A stretch of DNA of 64,000 nucleotides from Doris montereyensis (GCA_037039925.1 JAXRKP010000008.1:725001-789000); one strand, 5' to 3'; positions 14,601 through 25,799 are shown, numbered from the stretch's first letter. The notes: a model not told the origin generated them from the sequence alone. Numbers and translations are program-made.

Positions 14601-16718
14601 TCATCCCTGGCACTGGCAAGAACAGCAGGGAGGTAATGTCCTTTTGATTGGTTTGAGTCTTGACTGAACTTATACTACAGTAGTATCCGGTTAAACGCAC
14701 GCCAGATAAAAGCACGCTTCGGGTAAACGAACGGCTGAGCACTATGACGGATTTTTTTTTCTATGTAATCAGTATACTGTTAATGCACACTTTGAAATCG
14801 GTAGAAGTTACTTTTTTTTAATAGATCAGATAGCCACTAATTACTTGCCAGAGGATGTCACTTACATCACTTGTAAACGATAGGCCACATGCCTTGACCT
14901 CTAGGCCTATGTGATACACACGCACACTGATCAGCTCTCACTTATGACTGGTGGACACAGACCTAGCCTACGGGGCAGGGGTGGGTTTGAGAGCACTGTA
15001 GCGTTATGTGTAGATTCCTACGTCCTCGTGTTTCATTGGATGAGTCATGATGGGCTAGGGCGCCAATGCATGCCACACACACAATGTGAACTGTGATTAG
15101 TCTCAAGATTCCACCATAGAATACAAGTCGCTACACTGAACAGCCTTTGAAATTGAAAGCTATCGTGCTTGTTCCACAATATATTCACAAGATCTAAACT
15201 TGTAAAGATGTCTACTACTCATAAAACATTGACATTAGAAGCCAAGTTAAAGGTTTTACTACTTTTTATAAAGGCACGCAACTCCTAAGCGCATGCTACC
15301 CGGGCCTCCCGAGCACCGTGTGTTTAACCGGATACTACTGTATTAGTACTGTAAGATCTACTGTCAGTCCTACTGTTTTCCATAGTCCTAACAAAAACAA
15401 ATTATATTGGACTTCTCTTTATCTAGATCTACACTGTTATTGTTGTTTTATGAGACAAGCTGTGGTCTCTAGATTCTATAGTTTTAAATCAGCAGCAGCA
15501 AAATTCATTGACACCTTACCTTACATCGTCTCTTGGGAATCCAAAGCCTTTGGTGTCATTCTTGTACCTCCTTGCCTTCACCTAATTTCAGTCAGCTCGC
15601 TTCGACCATTTTTGGTGGGGGTTTTTTTTCAGAAATTTATTCAACAGTAATCAGGGGCTTTACACCTTGCTGTTTTTGGTAAAAGGCCTAAGTTGTTTGT
15701 CTTATTATAGACAATTTTTGGTAATACTACCTAAAATCTTCCAACTATAGCTGATACTTATTCATACCTAAATTGAATGAAGGAAGAGATGTTGTGTTAA
15801 CAATCTTTCCTAAAGCTACATCTAGAGAAAATCCTTCAAACTGTCTTTTTCTTCGTCTTCTTCTTTCTTTTCTTTTTATAGACTAGTGTTATTATGTATG
15901 CGAAGGCTTTAAGTTCATTGACAATTGCTTGTGTTTGCTCTATTGATGCAGTTGAAGCTCTTGTGTGCTTATGTATTTTTGATATCGTTTTTGGTTTGCT
16001 TTTTGTTTTGTTTTTCTTTTCAGTTTCTGCATCGTTTACACCCTTTTGGAAATCATGGGGCAATCATTGAAAATTTTGTTTCAGAAATATGTGGGAACTC
16101 TGTTGAAAACATTTGATATGTTTCTCTTTTCAAGGGTTTTCCTTCTGCTTTAGTTAGGGATTGTGGTTTTTTAAGGCAAATGACCCCATCTTTTTTTACA
16201 GTCTGTGCTTTTTACATTTATGATTAGATGGTATCAGTTTGGTTTAATGCCTTGGCTTACTAGGTCGTTTATATAACTAATCTCTGTTGCTAAGTACGAA
16301 AAGAGGTTACATCTAGATCCACATAGAAGATCCACAAAATGAGTTGTGACTGCAGTCCAAGGAGAAAAGGTATCTGTGGAGGGGATTTCAGTGAGTTGGG
16401 GGTTTTGTTTTTAGAGAGGACGGTTGATTTCTTCTTTCGTGTGTAACATATTACCACATGATGTGAAATCTTAAAGATTTAAGGAACAATTTCTGCACAA
16501 ATGTGTTCATGTCATTTTGGTTGTTGTTTTTTTTCCCCTTGTCTCCAGGATGAAGGTGTGCGTCTACGCAAAGTGGCCATGACAGATACAGTGAGGTCAA
16601 CACCCAGTAACCTCTCTGCCTCACCCTCGGTTGTCCCCAGCTCCAGTCCTTTCCCCCTGTGGTTTATTTTGTCTTGGCTATTGTAATCGGCCTCATCTGT
16701 GGAAAGTTTCTGCTCTGA
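3609..16718 (+). CDS. VAPB-like: VAMP-associated protein (VAP), seven exons, 5' end outside window
   Basis: VAPs are ER-membrane proteins whose cytosolic MSP domain binds FFAT motifs of lipid-transfer and trafficking proteins at membrane contact sites. Exons at 3609-3761, 8036-8142, 8795-8905, 10483-10863, 12489-12548, 12978-13081 and 16549-16718 join with consistent phases. They encode the hallmark MSP segments [16 protein letters not shown] (with the proline mutated in ALS8) and [12 protein letters not shown], then a linker, a coiled coil and a C-terminal hydrophobic anchor. The first exon (start Met and about 20 residues) is not visible. With all exons the protein would be about 380 residues, against about 245 in vertebrates; the excess is one 127-codon exon. 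Two exons carry single-base frame breaks in homopolymers (13058-13061 and 16653-16657). VAPA and VAPB cannot be told apart here, and invertebrates usually have one gene. Confidence 0.93.
3762..8035. other. VAP intron 2
   Basis: No conserved coding. A 187-codon minus-strand ORF at 4618-5181 is the longest in the window but looks like chance: no domain, Cys/Tyr-rich, hydrophobic end. Near 4340-4400 a sequence with ATGCAAAT and a TATAAAA box resembles a promoter, and AATAAA signals occur near 5350 and 5390. A decayed LTR or an unannotated transcript is possible but not supported. Confidence 0.3.
8036..8142 (+). CDS. VAP exon 3: second half of MSP domain
   Basis: The exon follows TTGTCACCAG and is followed by GTGAGT. 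It completes the split Val codon and encodes [20 protein letters not shown]. The Lys and Met of KHKFM correspond to the FFAT-contacting residues of VAPA/VAPB. It ends in phase 0. Confidence 0.93.
8306..8590 (+). mobile_element. SINE family B, copy 1
   Basis: A tRNA-like head with GTGGGTTTAAGTCGCC (B-box-like) is followed by GTTGAAAATTTTCTCG, CCAGGTAGGTGGGTTGGCA, CTTGGCTGTTTACAGG and the 3' end CCTTAGTTGTGGATGTGGG, TAAATCAAAT. Other copies lie at 46025-46325 (-), 51068-51380 (partial), 58955-59265, 60430-60530 (-) and 61362-61592. Confidence 0.75.
8591..8707. repeat. (CT)n then (CCT)n microsatellite
   Basis: About 80 bases of CT dinucleotide followed by CCT triplets. It directly abuts the A-rich 3' end of the family B SINE. 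Confidence 0.95.
8795..8905 (+). CDS. VAP exon 4: end of MSP domain
   Basis: This 111-base, phase 0-0 exon lies between TTGTTTCAG and GTAAGT. It encodes [20 protein letters not shown], matching the conserved final strand of VAP MSP domains, and then a Ser/Asp-rich stretch that opens the linker. Confidence 0.92.
8906..10482. other. VAP intron 4, nothing recognised
   Basis: No coding, repeat or RNA feature stands out apart from a short A run near 9810. Confidence 0.4.
10483..10863 (+). CDS. VAP exon 5: 127-codon linker exon, possible cassette
   Basis: An open phase-0 stretch follows the acceptor TTTTACCACAAG and runs to a donor GTAGGT at 10864. It is 381 bases, so the flanking exons stay in frame with or without it. 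Its residues ([14 protein letters not shown]..., later [10 protein letters not shown]) do not resemble any VAP segment I know. A shorter version ending at the GTGAGT near 10517 would not leave phase 0. I infer a lineage-specific or alternatively spliced linker exon. The splice pattern itself is not proven by sequence. Confidence 0.6.
11109..11160 (+). other. Exon-like segment with in-frame stop, possible poison or decayed exon
   Basis: This 52-base segment lies between TTATTCACAG and GTGATG. Read in phase 0 it ends [16 protein letters not shown] then TAA. It resembles the real exon at 12489-12548 in wording and flanks (both begin (A/G)TAGAAAA-TTCA-TGGA after CACAG and contain AAGAGCAGA). It may be a decayed duplicate of that exon or a rarely used stop-bearing exon. 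It is not included in the gene model. Confidence 0.35.
12489..12548 (+). CDS. VAP exon 6: linker
   Basis: This 60-base, phase 0-0 exon lies between TATACACAG and GTGAGT. It encodes [20 protein letters not shown], a hydrophilic linker. Its phase fits both the preceding 127-codon exon and exon 4, so exon 5 could be skipped cleanly. Confidence 0.75.
12978..13081 (+). CDS. VAP exon 7: coiled coil, with 1-base frame break
   Basis: The exon lies between TGTCCTCAG and GTGAGT and encodes [20 protein letters not shown] and on through SELASLK, the expected VAP coiled coil. After the A run at 13058-13061 the raw frame hits a stop. One more A there would give LKTENSQLK and a 105-base phase 0-0 exon, fitting both neighbours. 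The present length is 104. Confidence 0.85.
13205..13545 (+). mobile_element. LINE 3' coding fragment
   Basis: Read in one frame it gives [20 protein letters not shown], then [31 protein letters not shown] and [15 protein letters not shown]. This is the characteristic C-terminus of a non-LTR retrotransposon reverse transcriptase (WRWIGHTLRK...NPQGKRKRGRPR...W). Stops show it is dead. It sits in VAP intron 7 in the sense orientation. Confidence 0.85.
14678..15340 (+). mobile_element. pogo/Tigger-like non-autonomous DNA transposon
   Basis: The element starts CAGTAGTATCCGGTTAAAC and ends with its inverse (GTTTAACCGGATACTACTG). The inverted repeats span about 24 bases with one mismatch, and TA flanks both ends (14676-14677 and 15341-15342), as expected of Tc1/mariner/pogo insertion. 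An ATG at 15208 opens [17 protein letters not shown], which resembles the start of the CENP-B-type helix-turn-helix of Tigger transposases. The reading frame is cut off after 26 codons (15288), leaving a 663-bp internally deleted copy. Confidence 0.88.
15208..15288 (+). pseudogene. Truncated pogo/Tigger transposase N-terminus
   Basis: A 26-codon frame beginning [17 protein letters not shown]. The [10 protein letters not shown] part fits the first helix of CENPB_N-type DNA-binding domains. The rest of the domain and the DDE catalytic region are deleted. Confidence 0.55.
15341..16548. other. VAP intron 7, distal part, nothing recognised
   Basis: T-rich sequence without recognised coding or repeats. 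The acceptor for exon 8 lies at its end. Confidence 0.4.
16549..16718 (+). CDS. VAP exon 8: juxtamembrane segment and tail anchor, with 1-base frame break
   Basis: The exon begins after TTGTCTCCAG with DEGVRLRK, matching the EEDGLRMRK that follows the VAP coiled coil. A Ser/Pro-rich segment follows. At the C run 16653-16657 the raw frame shifts and stops at 16684. One base over, the reading is [19 protein letters not shown] with a TGA at 16716-16718, which is a typical VAP tail anchor including the GxxxG-like region. The end coordinate uses that stop. Confidence 0.87.
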
Positions 16719-19700
16719 CTGGATAGAAATTTTTTTGGCTGCGTGATCAAAGACGTGCCAGGAGAGGGACAAGATGAAAGTCAGGGAGGGAAGTGGACAG
16801 TCATTAGGCATACATCTTATAATTTTCATCATTGAAACCTATCTATCATAGCTTTGACTGTTCAACTTTGTCACAAATCTGGAGTGTGTTTATGAAAGCA
16901 ATGAACCTTTTTTTTTATACTTTTTTTCCCTCTGAGATCTATTTATTCATCATAGAAAGTATGTAAAAATCAGACTAGCTTACCCTAATGAATACCTATC
17001 CATACTTGCTGTCTTCAAGTACGGTTTTTATTATTTAAAACTGGGTAGTTTCACAAATTTTGCGGGCTGTCCGGAATCTGTTTGACCTTGTTGCTCAGCA
17101 CTGTATGATAGGATAAAATGGACCTTACTGGGGTGATATCAGCAACGTTTGTAAAATTTAAGCTACCATTTGACCCATTGTGATATCTCAATTTGTAAAT
17201 CCCTGAATCTATATTACATCCAGTTTGGTATGGTTTTTACCATTTTTTAAAAACTATTTCGTTGTGGCAGGTGTTAATTGTCTAATTTGCAAAGTAGCTT
17301 TATTTTCATGTTTACTTTTGTGACTTAAATGACTTTTGCTCATGTGACAACTCGTTTGTCAAAGGAAAACTAAATGACGACTTAAATATCAATTCATAAG
17401 CCTTATATTTTGATCTCAGTCTTATAATTATGAACATTGTTGATATTAAAGTTTGATTTCTCTCAAATCTGATCAACTAGCACAATTGAAAATGTCTAGG
17501 AGAATCGTGTTGAAAGCATTGTTTTAGAAAACATCTAGGAGGATCAACATGTTCAATGGATAGTTTTAGTGGATTTAGGTCCTGATTAAGCTAGATATAA
17601 AATTCAACAGGCTTTGTAAGTGTGATCATAGTACACTCTACAACATGCATATTGTCATTTCATGTCTAAACTTTGGTCACTGGTGTACAAATAACGAGGA
17701 CAATAAAACAGTCTGTGGCATGTGTGCACTTAGGAGTGGATTGGCTGACAAAGGTTTGAATGTGCAGACTAAGTAGAGATACTGTCTTGGTCTCTAGATT
17801 TGTATTTAGGGTGATGCAGATATATTTGTAGTTGGAGAAGTGAAGTAAAAGAAAAACATCAAAGCCAAAACAATAGAGCGGTGGGGTAAGATTGCAATAA
17901 AGAACTTGTGTTTTAGGGTATGCTTCTTTTGGAAGCTTCATTACCCTGTTGTAATAGGATTTTGTTTCTAGCAGGAAAAATAAATGTAGTTCAGAATACG
18001 TTATTTCTCTGTTAACGGGTGGATTCTCTGGTTACTTTTTGTTTTAGAGCACAGAGCGCAATTAAGGAATCATAGGGTAAGCTGGTGTGAGTATGGCCCA
18101 TCACCATACGATTTGTCAAATTGTGGCTGCTCATAAGAATCTGATGAATTTTTTCTCTGCATTTCTCATAGAGGGACTTCTCCAATCAGGTAGTCCATAC
18201 ATTACAACTATCATGAGTGAAAGTCCATAATATCATAAATTGTGTTGTTTTTTTCTCCCTTCCGTTTTGAAGTACGTTCGGACACTTTTGATCATTGCTG
18301 CATTGTGTGTGGTGTCTGCTATTGTTGAATATACTAATCCCCGCAGACATTATGGCAGGGTAGATGTCTGGGAATATATGGCTACTTGTTGGAATATTGC
18401 ATATCTTGTGTTTTGTCTCCTTACACATCAGTTAATAGGCATTTGGCCTTGTTTCTTATTTGTAGAGGAAACACTGTATAGTGTAGAACAGGATTATAAT
18501 GGAGATTTGTCTCTTCTTAAGGAGGTGCTTGAACAATTGAGCTTTGGGGGTCAAGACGTGACCTTTAAATTCTGTCCACAACGCTTCCTTTTCACCACTC
18601 TTATGTGTTGGTGGGATTTCCTGTGTTCATTTTTGTGACTAATGCTAGACGTGTAAAGTGTAAGTGTGAAGCCTCATAATTATGTAGCATGTAAACATGA
18701 ATGTTCAGTGGCATTTGGGTGGCTGTGAGAAGAGAGCAAGTTTTGTGTCTTTTAAACAAAAAACGTTTGCATTGCCCACAATCCTTCTCTATTTCCGTTA
18801 AAGGAACATCATGGACTTTAAGGATATCCTATCTCTTACTTAACTTGCAACAGTGAGTGCAGTACTTCAGCTAAAACATTTTAGTTCTATTTTGTTTGAT
18901 GTTTTGTTTTGTTTTTGGTTTAGTTTTACCTTTCCTCCTCTGTATTTTCCAATTTTATGAAAAATGACCAAGGTGTGTCTCCTTATTTCTTATTTGGCCT
19001 AAATTTCTGGTTGTACTCTGTACATGTATTCCAGATAACCCTTGTCTTTGGAATCCCATGTAGTTATGCGCCAGGGAGTTCTTGTTTGTCTCTGCCTTTG
19101 AGCTCCTCGTGGCATTTGGAGTCCTGGCTAAATCTTTCATTGAGCCGATTGATTCTTTGTATATTTAAATGTGAATCACAATGATGTGGACCTGAAAGTC
19201 GCTTCTTGAATTCACCGTGTCCCATCTCGGGCGGGTGTCTTGTACATATTTTAAATTATTTAATGCTGATCCTTTGACATATGCGACACTGATTCTTACA
19301 ATTCATATTTTTCATCCCTCTTGTTGATGAACTAGTTCAAGTGTCTTTCGGTGTCATTAGATGATTTTTTTCTTCCTCCTTTTCCCTCTCTGTCTGTCCG
19401 TCTCTCTTCTTGCTACATTTTTTTTTCAATGTGTTCTCAAACAAAGCTTGCCCCCCCCCCCATTGTTTTGACTTCTTCCACAGATTAGACCTTCACGCTG
19501 TTGCACTTTCTACCAATTTGTCACTTGCTCCATATTTGTATGAATGCACGTTGTTTGTTAGTTTGTGAAAATCCTGTATTTCCCTCCAGCTCCTTGCTTC
19601 ATCACTTTCTGAATTGTTTGACATGAACTTGAATTTGATGGCATATTTGATATGTATGCTTTCTGGATATTCTTCCCCCCACTCACCTCCTCCTAATCCA

Positions 19701-19951
19701 CTTTTTCATAGATTTTATTGTTTTTACGTTTCAGATATTTATCTTTTGTTTTTATTTGACGTGCAATGTTATTATTTCAGTGTCAAACTATGCAAAAATT
19801 AGATTGGCTATTCTGGAAAATGAAAGAACACATATTTTCCTTTTCTCGCTGTTTTTAAAAAAGAACTTTTTTTTGTAATTCAATTGACGTAACTGGGACG
19901 GCTAAGAGTGTGTGGATGCTACACTCAGCTCATGCTAATAAATCAAATATG

Positions 19952-20096
<145 letters not shown>

Positions 20097-20910
20097 GTTC
20101 ACTATTGTCATCCCTGTTTTGTTTTTTGTTTTACTTTCTCATTTATTTTTTCCTCATTTTGATTTTTGTTTGGGAGGGGGAATTTAGTTGCTTTTTTTTC
20201 TCTGTTTATTAAATATTTTTTATGGGTGTTTATCATTACATTGCTGTTGTTGATTTTATGGGGGTTGGGTGGAGATGTGCTTTTGTTATTTGTTTTATTT
20301 ATTTTTTTGTTCATACTCAGTTGTTTGATAGACATGTGATTTGACATCTGTCTAAGATGCTATTGCTATCCAGTGAAAATGATTTTTTATAATAATAGGA
20401 TATAGGGGGTCTGGGTTTGTCATGTATTCTATCATTTATATATATATATACCTGTCGGTGGGTATGGACCAGGAGATTTGCTTGATAGCTTGCTCCTGCC
20501 TCTGACCTTACTACTACCACTACTTTATTATGTCTATTTGCCATACCTGCTGTAGCTACAAAGTCCAATCTGTTGTAACACTGGTATACTAGGTAAGTAA
20601 AACCTTGACATCTTGTCCATGTCGTCGTTTTACCCTTTTTTTTCTCTTTTTTTTTTATTTGTTTGCGTTTGTTAGATGAGCGTTTAGGATGGAAGTGGAT
20701 GGTGAGAATTTCAAATAAAAACAGCCGGATGAAAATGAGTCCTTATTATTGATATTCACTGTTTTTACTCTTGCTACTATTTTCATTATTATGTATTCAC
20801 AAGACGTTTCTGTTTTGATTAAAAGGTTTTCCTTTTTCTTTTCTTTTTCTTCTCCTTTTTTGTCCAGTGTCCTCGGTCCGATTGTAATTTAGTTTGTTGA
20901 TGACATGCGA

Positions 20911-20916
20911 AATAAA
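20911..20916 (+). terminator. Candidate polyadenylation signal
   Basis: Canonical AATAAA inside GCGAAATAAAACAAAAG, followed by a T-rich tract about 35 bases downstream. It would end the VAP transcript after a 4.2-kb 3' UTR. Confidence 0.35.
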
Positions 20917-21080
20917 ACAAAAGTCTTTGAATTCATTTGAAACCATTGTTTTTATTCCCTTTTTTCTTTTGCCCCTCTGTTTTCTTGTTGACTTTCAACT
21001 TTTCTTAATCTTTCTTTTAAACTTAATTAAGGGGGGAGGGGGTGTTATCTGATTATTATTTTTTGAATAGTTGACCATCA

Positions 21081-21298
21081 CATTGGCAGGTGCTTCTGGT
21101 AGTACTAGTAGTACATAGGTCCTACTTCTCTCCTTTCTCAGTTCATAGTACATGTTTTTAAATTTTAGAAAAATTAACAAACACTATTAATAATTTAGAT
21201 TTATATATAGTGCCTAAAGTAAAAGTTAAATAAACATGTCTTGGCTTCTCTTAATTCACCCTGAGATCACCGTAATGGTGGACAGGGTAAATTTCAAA
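21081..21298 (+). repeat. Interspersed repeat family A, copy 1
   Basis: The family A core is GGTGCTnnTGGTAGGTCC, then a C/T-rich part with ATCTTGCTGTTTCC, then AATTCACCCTGAGATCACCG and TGGTGGACGGGGTAAATTTCA. This copy carries an AT-rich insertion in the middle. I see no B box in the family, so it may be a 3' SINE fragment or a non-autonomous element of another kind. Confidence 0.65.
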
Positions 21299-21727
21299 GA
21301 AAAACAATTACAAATTACAATGTATTTTTTTATGACCTTGTCAGTCTCCGTTTTATTTTTTCTGTCGCTGTCAATGTCACTGTGTCAGTAGTGGAAATGC
21401 ATGCATGCGTTAACTTGGCATTTGGCGGTTGATTTCCTTATTCCTAGACATGTATCTCTGCTCAGTGATCAAAGTACATGTACATTGTTGTGTGTGGTTT
21501 TTGCAAAGAAACCACAAACAGCTGCCATACACCAGCAGTCAGACTAGAGTACATTAGACTCGTAATGTAATACTCCTATGTTTTGACTTTTAATAAGTAG
21601 CGGAAATAAATTATAGTTACATTAACAATGTGTTCAGATCTGTGCCATTGTTTGGTGGTGTTGGTAAGACAAAGTAAGACCTACTTCTTTCCTTCACTTT
21701 CACCCTTTACCTTGTCACCTCCCAATT

Positions 21728-21925
21728 AACCAGCAGGTGCTGCTGGTAGGTAGGTCCCTACTTCTTTCCTAGTTCTACTCTTTTATTTCTCTTTTAATAA
21801 ATTTATCTTACTGTCTCTCAATTCACGTTGAAATCACCACAGGCACAATGGTGGACGGGTTAAATTTCAATCAACTTATACTTCACCCCTTGAGATCACC
21901 GCATATATTGGTGATCGGGGGGGGA
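21728..21925 (+). repeat. Interspersed repeat family A, copy 2
   Basis: GGTGCTGCTGGTAGGTAGG, then CAATTCACGTTGAAATCACC and GGTGGACGGGTTAAATTTCA. A second partial 3' end (CCTTGAGATCACCGCATAT) follows. Confidence 0.65.
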
Positions 21926-22439
21926 GTACATTGATTATTGGGAAGTAAAGAAAAACAGGCCCATGCCTTAACTTTCAACTTCAGTCTAGAACATTGCAAT
22001 AACATTATATCTACATTACACTACAGTACATAAATTTAGAGACGTTTGTTGTTAACTTTTATTTTATGCTTGTCTGGGTTGGGGGGGGGGGGGGGTATGC
22101 TTATTCTTACATTTTGTTTTTGCGGGGGTATGCTTTTTCAGTTTTTTCTTTCTTTTTTTGTAACAAAAAAATTCCTTTCTAAGCTTTCTTGCTGTTGATC
22201 TACCCGTTGCTTTACTTAAAATCCTAATTTAACTGGGGGGGGGGGAGAGATTCCAATTCCATATCAGTGGTTACTATAACTTGTTTATAAAGCCTTTGGG
22301 GATTGTATCCTCGATATCTACTTGAGAATTCGATTAGTGTGGCAATAGTAATACTAATACATGTAAAGGTAAGATATTGGTAGTGTTTTGACGCCTACAG
22401 ACTTTCGAGACAACGTCCATGTCTCGTACAGAGAGAAAA

Positions 22440-22800
22440 AAATAATAATAATAATGTATGAAGCATGGTGACCGACCTCGCAGGACCTCATCAAGAACTC
22501 TCCTTCTCCTACTCTAGCAACAGTCATACGACGTAAACTGGCACTGGCATGGTTTGGCCACAGTGTAGTGAGACACAACACATTCTCCAAAACGATACTG
22601 TAGAACTATAGTACAACACAATGCACGATTTTGGGGAGGACGCAGACGTAGAAGAAGTAAGGCAACACAAGAGTTGGTCAGATGACATCACAGAGTGGAC
22701 AGAAGTGATCTTCCCGAACATTTATTCTTATCGACATCCGCAGACAGAACCGCGGGGCAATGGCAGGGGTGACGGCTCCTTACTAAACACTTGTTGTAAT
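22440..22800 (+). mobile_element. Decayed LINE C-terminal fragment
   Basis: Reads VIRRKLALAWFGHSVVRHN, TFSKTIL, then GRTQT and WSDDITEWTE in shifted frames, matching the RRxxLxWFGHVxRxxxxxxxxxxxxGxRxRGRxxxxWxDxIxxW end of several non-LTR retrotransposons. Frameshifts show it is inactive. Confidence 0.75.
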
Positions 22801-23115
22801 TTAATGTAATTTGTAATATATTTGTTGTTCCCCTTATGTACCCTACCCGACCTCGACCCTACCCCTTCCGACGACTGCCGCAGTCACGTGGCTGAGTTAG
22901 TATGGTGAGTGTCTTGAATGTAACACAGCGGAGTCAACCAGATCGCCGACAGACGGATTAAACCGCAGGGACCTGGGACTACCTGTGCTGAGATTTCCTA
23001 GGCAGGGACCCACAACTGGCCCCAATCCAGCTGAGGGTGTAGTGTAAGCGTTGATTCTCCGTTTCAAGGGTTCTGAACAGAGCTCAAATGTAACCCAACC
23101 CCTTTATTTAAGAGT

Positions 23116-23116
<1 letters not shown>

Positions 23117-23159
<43 letters not shown>
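23117..23159. repeat. (GA)n microsatellite
   Basis: About 43 bases of GA dinucleotide. Confidence 0.95.
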
Positions 23160-23162
<3 letters not shown>

Positions 23163-23624
23163 CCAGTGCCACATATGAGGTTAAGTTCAATCACCAAGTC
23201 CAACATGCCGAGCATTTTTTTTTTCTCTGGCCCCATTGTGAACCAAACAACAACTTAGTGGGTTGCTGCTGCTAGGTTAGTAGAGTTAGAAATAGACACT
23301 GCATACTCGTCGAAGAAAAAGCAATGTAGCGGAAAGCAATGGCAAACTGTTCTGTCACTGTCAGGTCACATTATGGCGAAAGCCTACAAATATAAAAATC
23401 AGAACTCGACTCCTGATTACCACCATGCTCAACAATGATGAGTATGGGAGTTTCTTTACTTTTACTTTGCGTCTACGTGTTGTAAGCCTATTTGAATTTA
23501 AGTGTACCGGTAATGGACCACACGTAAGTGTGATGTAAGTGAATGTAAGAATAAACACTCTTCATCGTTCAAGTACGAATACCTCTCTATGATAAAGCGA
23601 GATATAGGTACGTGTGTAGCCGTG

Positions 23625-23762
23625 GCTGGTTGGCGGGCCCCATGCTGATACTTTCATTTTCGCTACTTTCACAACTTGTATTTCCACCTTGCTGTTTCCT
23701 CTTAAGCATACTTCTCCTTGAGATTGTCACATATGGTGGGCGGGGTAAATTTCAATGAAACA
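23625..23762 (+). repeat. Interspersed repeat family A, copy 3
   Basis: GGCTGGTTGGCGGGCCCCA, then CACCTTGCTGTTTCCTC and CATATGGTGGGCGGGG, ending TAAATTTCAATGAAAC. Confidence 0.65.
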
Positions 23763-24337
23763 AACAACAAACGTGCACAACTATCAGTATCACATCACAC
23801 ATGTGTATCGTTACAACTATAGTATAATTTATTGACAGTACAATGTCTCATTGATCAGCAAACAATGATTAGCATGAATGAACAGGGCGGCGGAAACTCG
23901 AACACGCTATTAAGTACTGGTCATTTTAATATTATAAATTATATTAATTAATAATATTATTACAATGTTTTCGTACTGGTCAAATGAAGTTCTCATCACG
24001 ACTTAAATTGATTTATACGTAGACACAATGTTTGTAATTAGTATTATTAATATATAATATAATAAACATATTACCGCGGCCGCCAATGGCAAATTTTCGA
24101 CTTTTTCCACAATAAAATGTATTATTTTTCTTTATTGAATATGAAATAATTTGTTTGCCTGTTGTTTTAATGTGGTCTGTCTTCGATGAACATAGATTTA
24201 CACACTTCTTTGTCTCAGTCTCATCACATATGCATGACATATGAATCAACAGCAGAAATATTTTCTGACAGTGACAAATATCAGATGGAAAAATCAAAAC
24301 TTCCATTTCCATAAAAAAAAAAATTTGCATCTTTCCA

Positions 24338-25180
24338 ATTCACATTTTCGTCATTCACACTCACAGTCACAGTTTTATCATTCACATTCACACTTTCATC
24401 ACTCACAATCACAAATTCCTCATTCACACTCACATTTGCATCGTTCACAGTGACATTTTCATTATTCACACTTACATTCTCATAATTCACACTCAGAAAT
24501 TCACCATCCACACTCACACTTTCATCGTTCACAATCAGAAATGCATCATTCACACTCACACTCTCATCACTCACAGTCACACTCAGAAATCATCATTCAC
24601 ATTCACACTTTCATCGTTCACAATAAAAAAATTCATCATTCACACTCATGCTCTCACCATTCACACTCTGAAATCATCATTCACATTCACACTTTCATCA
24701 CTCTCACTCACAAATTCTTTATTCACTTTCACACACTTTCATCACTCACATTCACACATTCATCGTTCACACTCAGAAATTCTTCATTCACATTCAGAAA
24801 TTCATCTTTCACTTTCACACTCAGAAATTCATCGTTAACATGAACACTTTCATCATGCACACTCACAAATTCCTCACTCACACTCACACTCACTTTCATC
24901 ACTTTCATATTTCAGTTTCATTATTCACACTCTCATCATTCACACTCACACTCTCATCATTCACACTCACACTTTCAATACTTTCATCATTCACACTTAC
25001 ACTTTCACCATTCACACTCTCATCATTCACATTCACAGTGCCATCATTCACATTCACAGTGCCATCATTCACACTCACTGTTTCATCCTTCACGTTCATA
25101 TTCACGGTTTCATTATTCACATGCACACTTTCATCGCTAACATTGACACTGACAGTACAGTGTCATCATATTCATTCACA
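24338..25180. repeat. 21-bp minisatellite, about 840 bp
   Basis: Degenerate repeats of the form CATCATTCACACTCACANTN fill this interval. The clearest register is 21 bp (for example GCCATCATTCACATTCACAG repeated near 25030-25070). On the minus strand the unit reads as a seven-residue repeat, VSVNDES with variants VNVNDGT and VSVNNEN, open for 99 codons (24281-24580) and 73 codons (24905-25126). I do not recognise a gene. Confidence 0.85.
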
Positions 25181-25799
25181 CCGAGACTGGGACTTTTTAA
25201 TTGACCAGGTTGCTGTGGACCCCTGTGTCTCATGCTTCCTCTGCCTCTGTGACAAATGCAGCATTACCATTACCTGCCTGTATGGATTCATTGTGATAGC
25301 CTGTAATAAACCATGTTGCTAACGTGGGCATACCATTCATAGATATCGCAATCAAAGTTATATCAGAAGAATGAAAAAGGAGAAAAAGGCAAAGTTGATA
25401 CTGGTGGCGGAGACTGAGAAGAAATAAGAAGGTAGATATTGGAAAAGACATTTGACTTTGACACACCACAATCACATAGATGAATACCGGTGCAGTCTAT
25501 GCCCTATCTATATCTAGAAACTACATTGAGCTCAAGTGAAGAAGAATATTTCTCTTAAATTGAAACAAAATATTAGTATTTAAAGATTGCCTTTTGGCAC
25601 AGAGCTAATCTTTTTATATTTCACTCTAAAATCGATTTGACATAGATATCGATGCAAATTCCTCAAGAGCTTCTCATTCTCAGGGTAGACCCACACCGAA
25701 ATCAGACCCGGCGGTCAAACCAGACCTGACGATTTTTTGCCGGCTGTGCCACCCACACAGCCACCAGAACCCGACGGTCAGACAAAACCGTCGTTTTAA

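Noticed and set aside
18240..18638. 132-codon ORF with a hydrophobic start after VAP.
   Set aside because: No recognised similarity; it lies in the likely 3' UTR and looks like T-rich chance coding.
24241..25322. CRISPR-like array at the minisatellite.
   Set aside because: Units are contiguous 21-mers without unique spacers, and the genome is an animal's.
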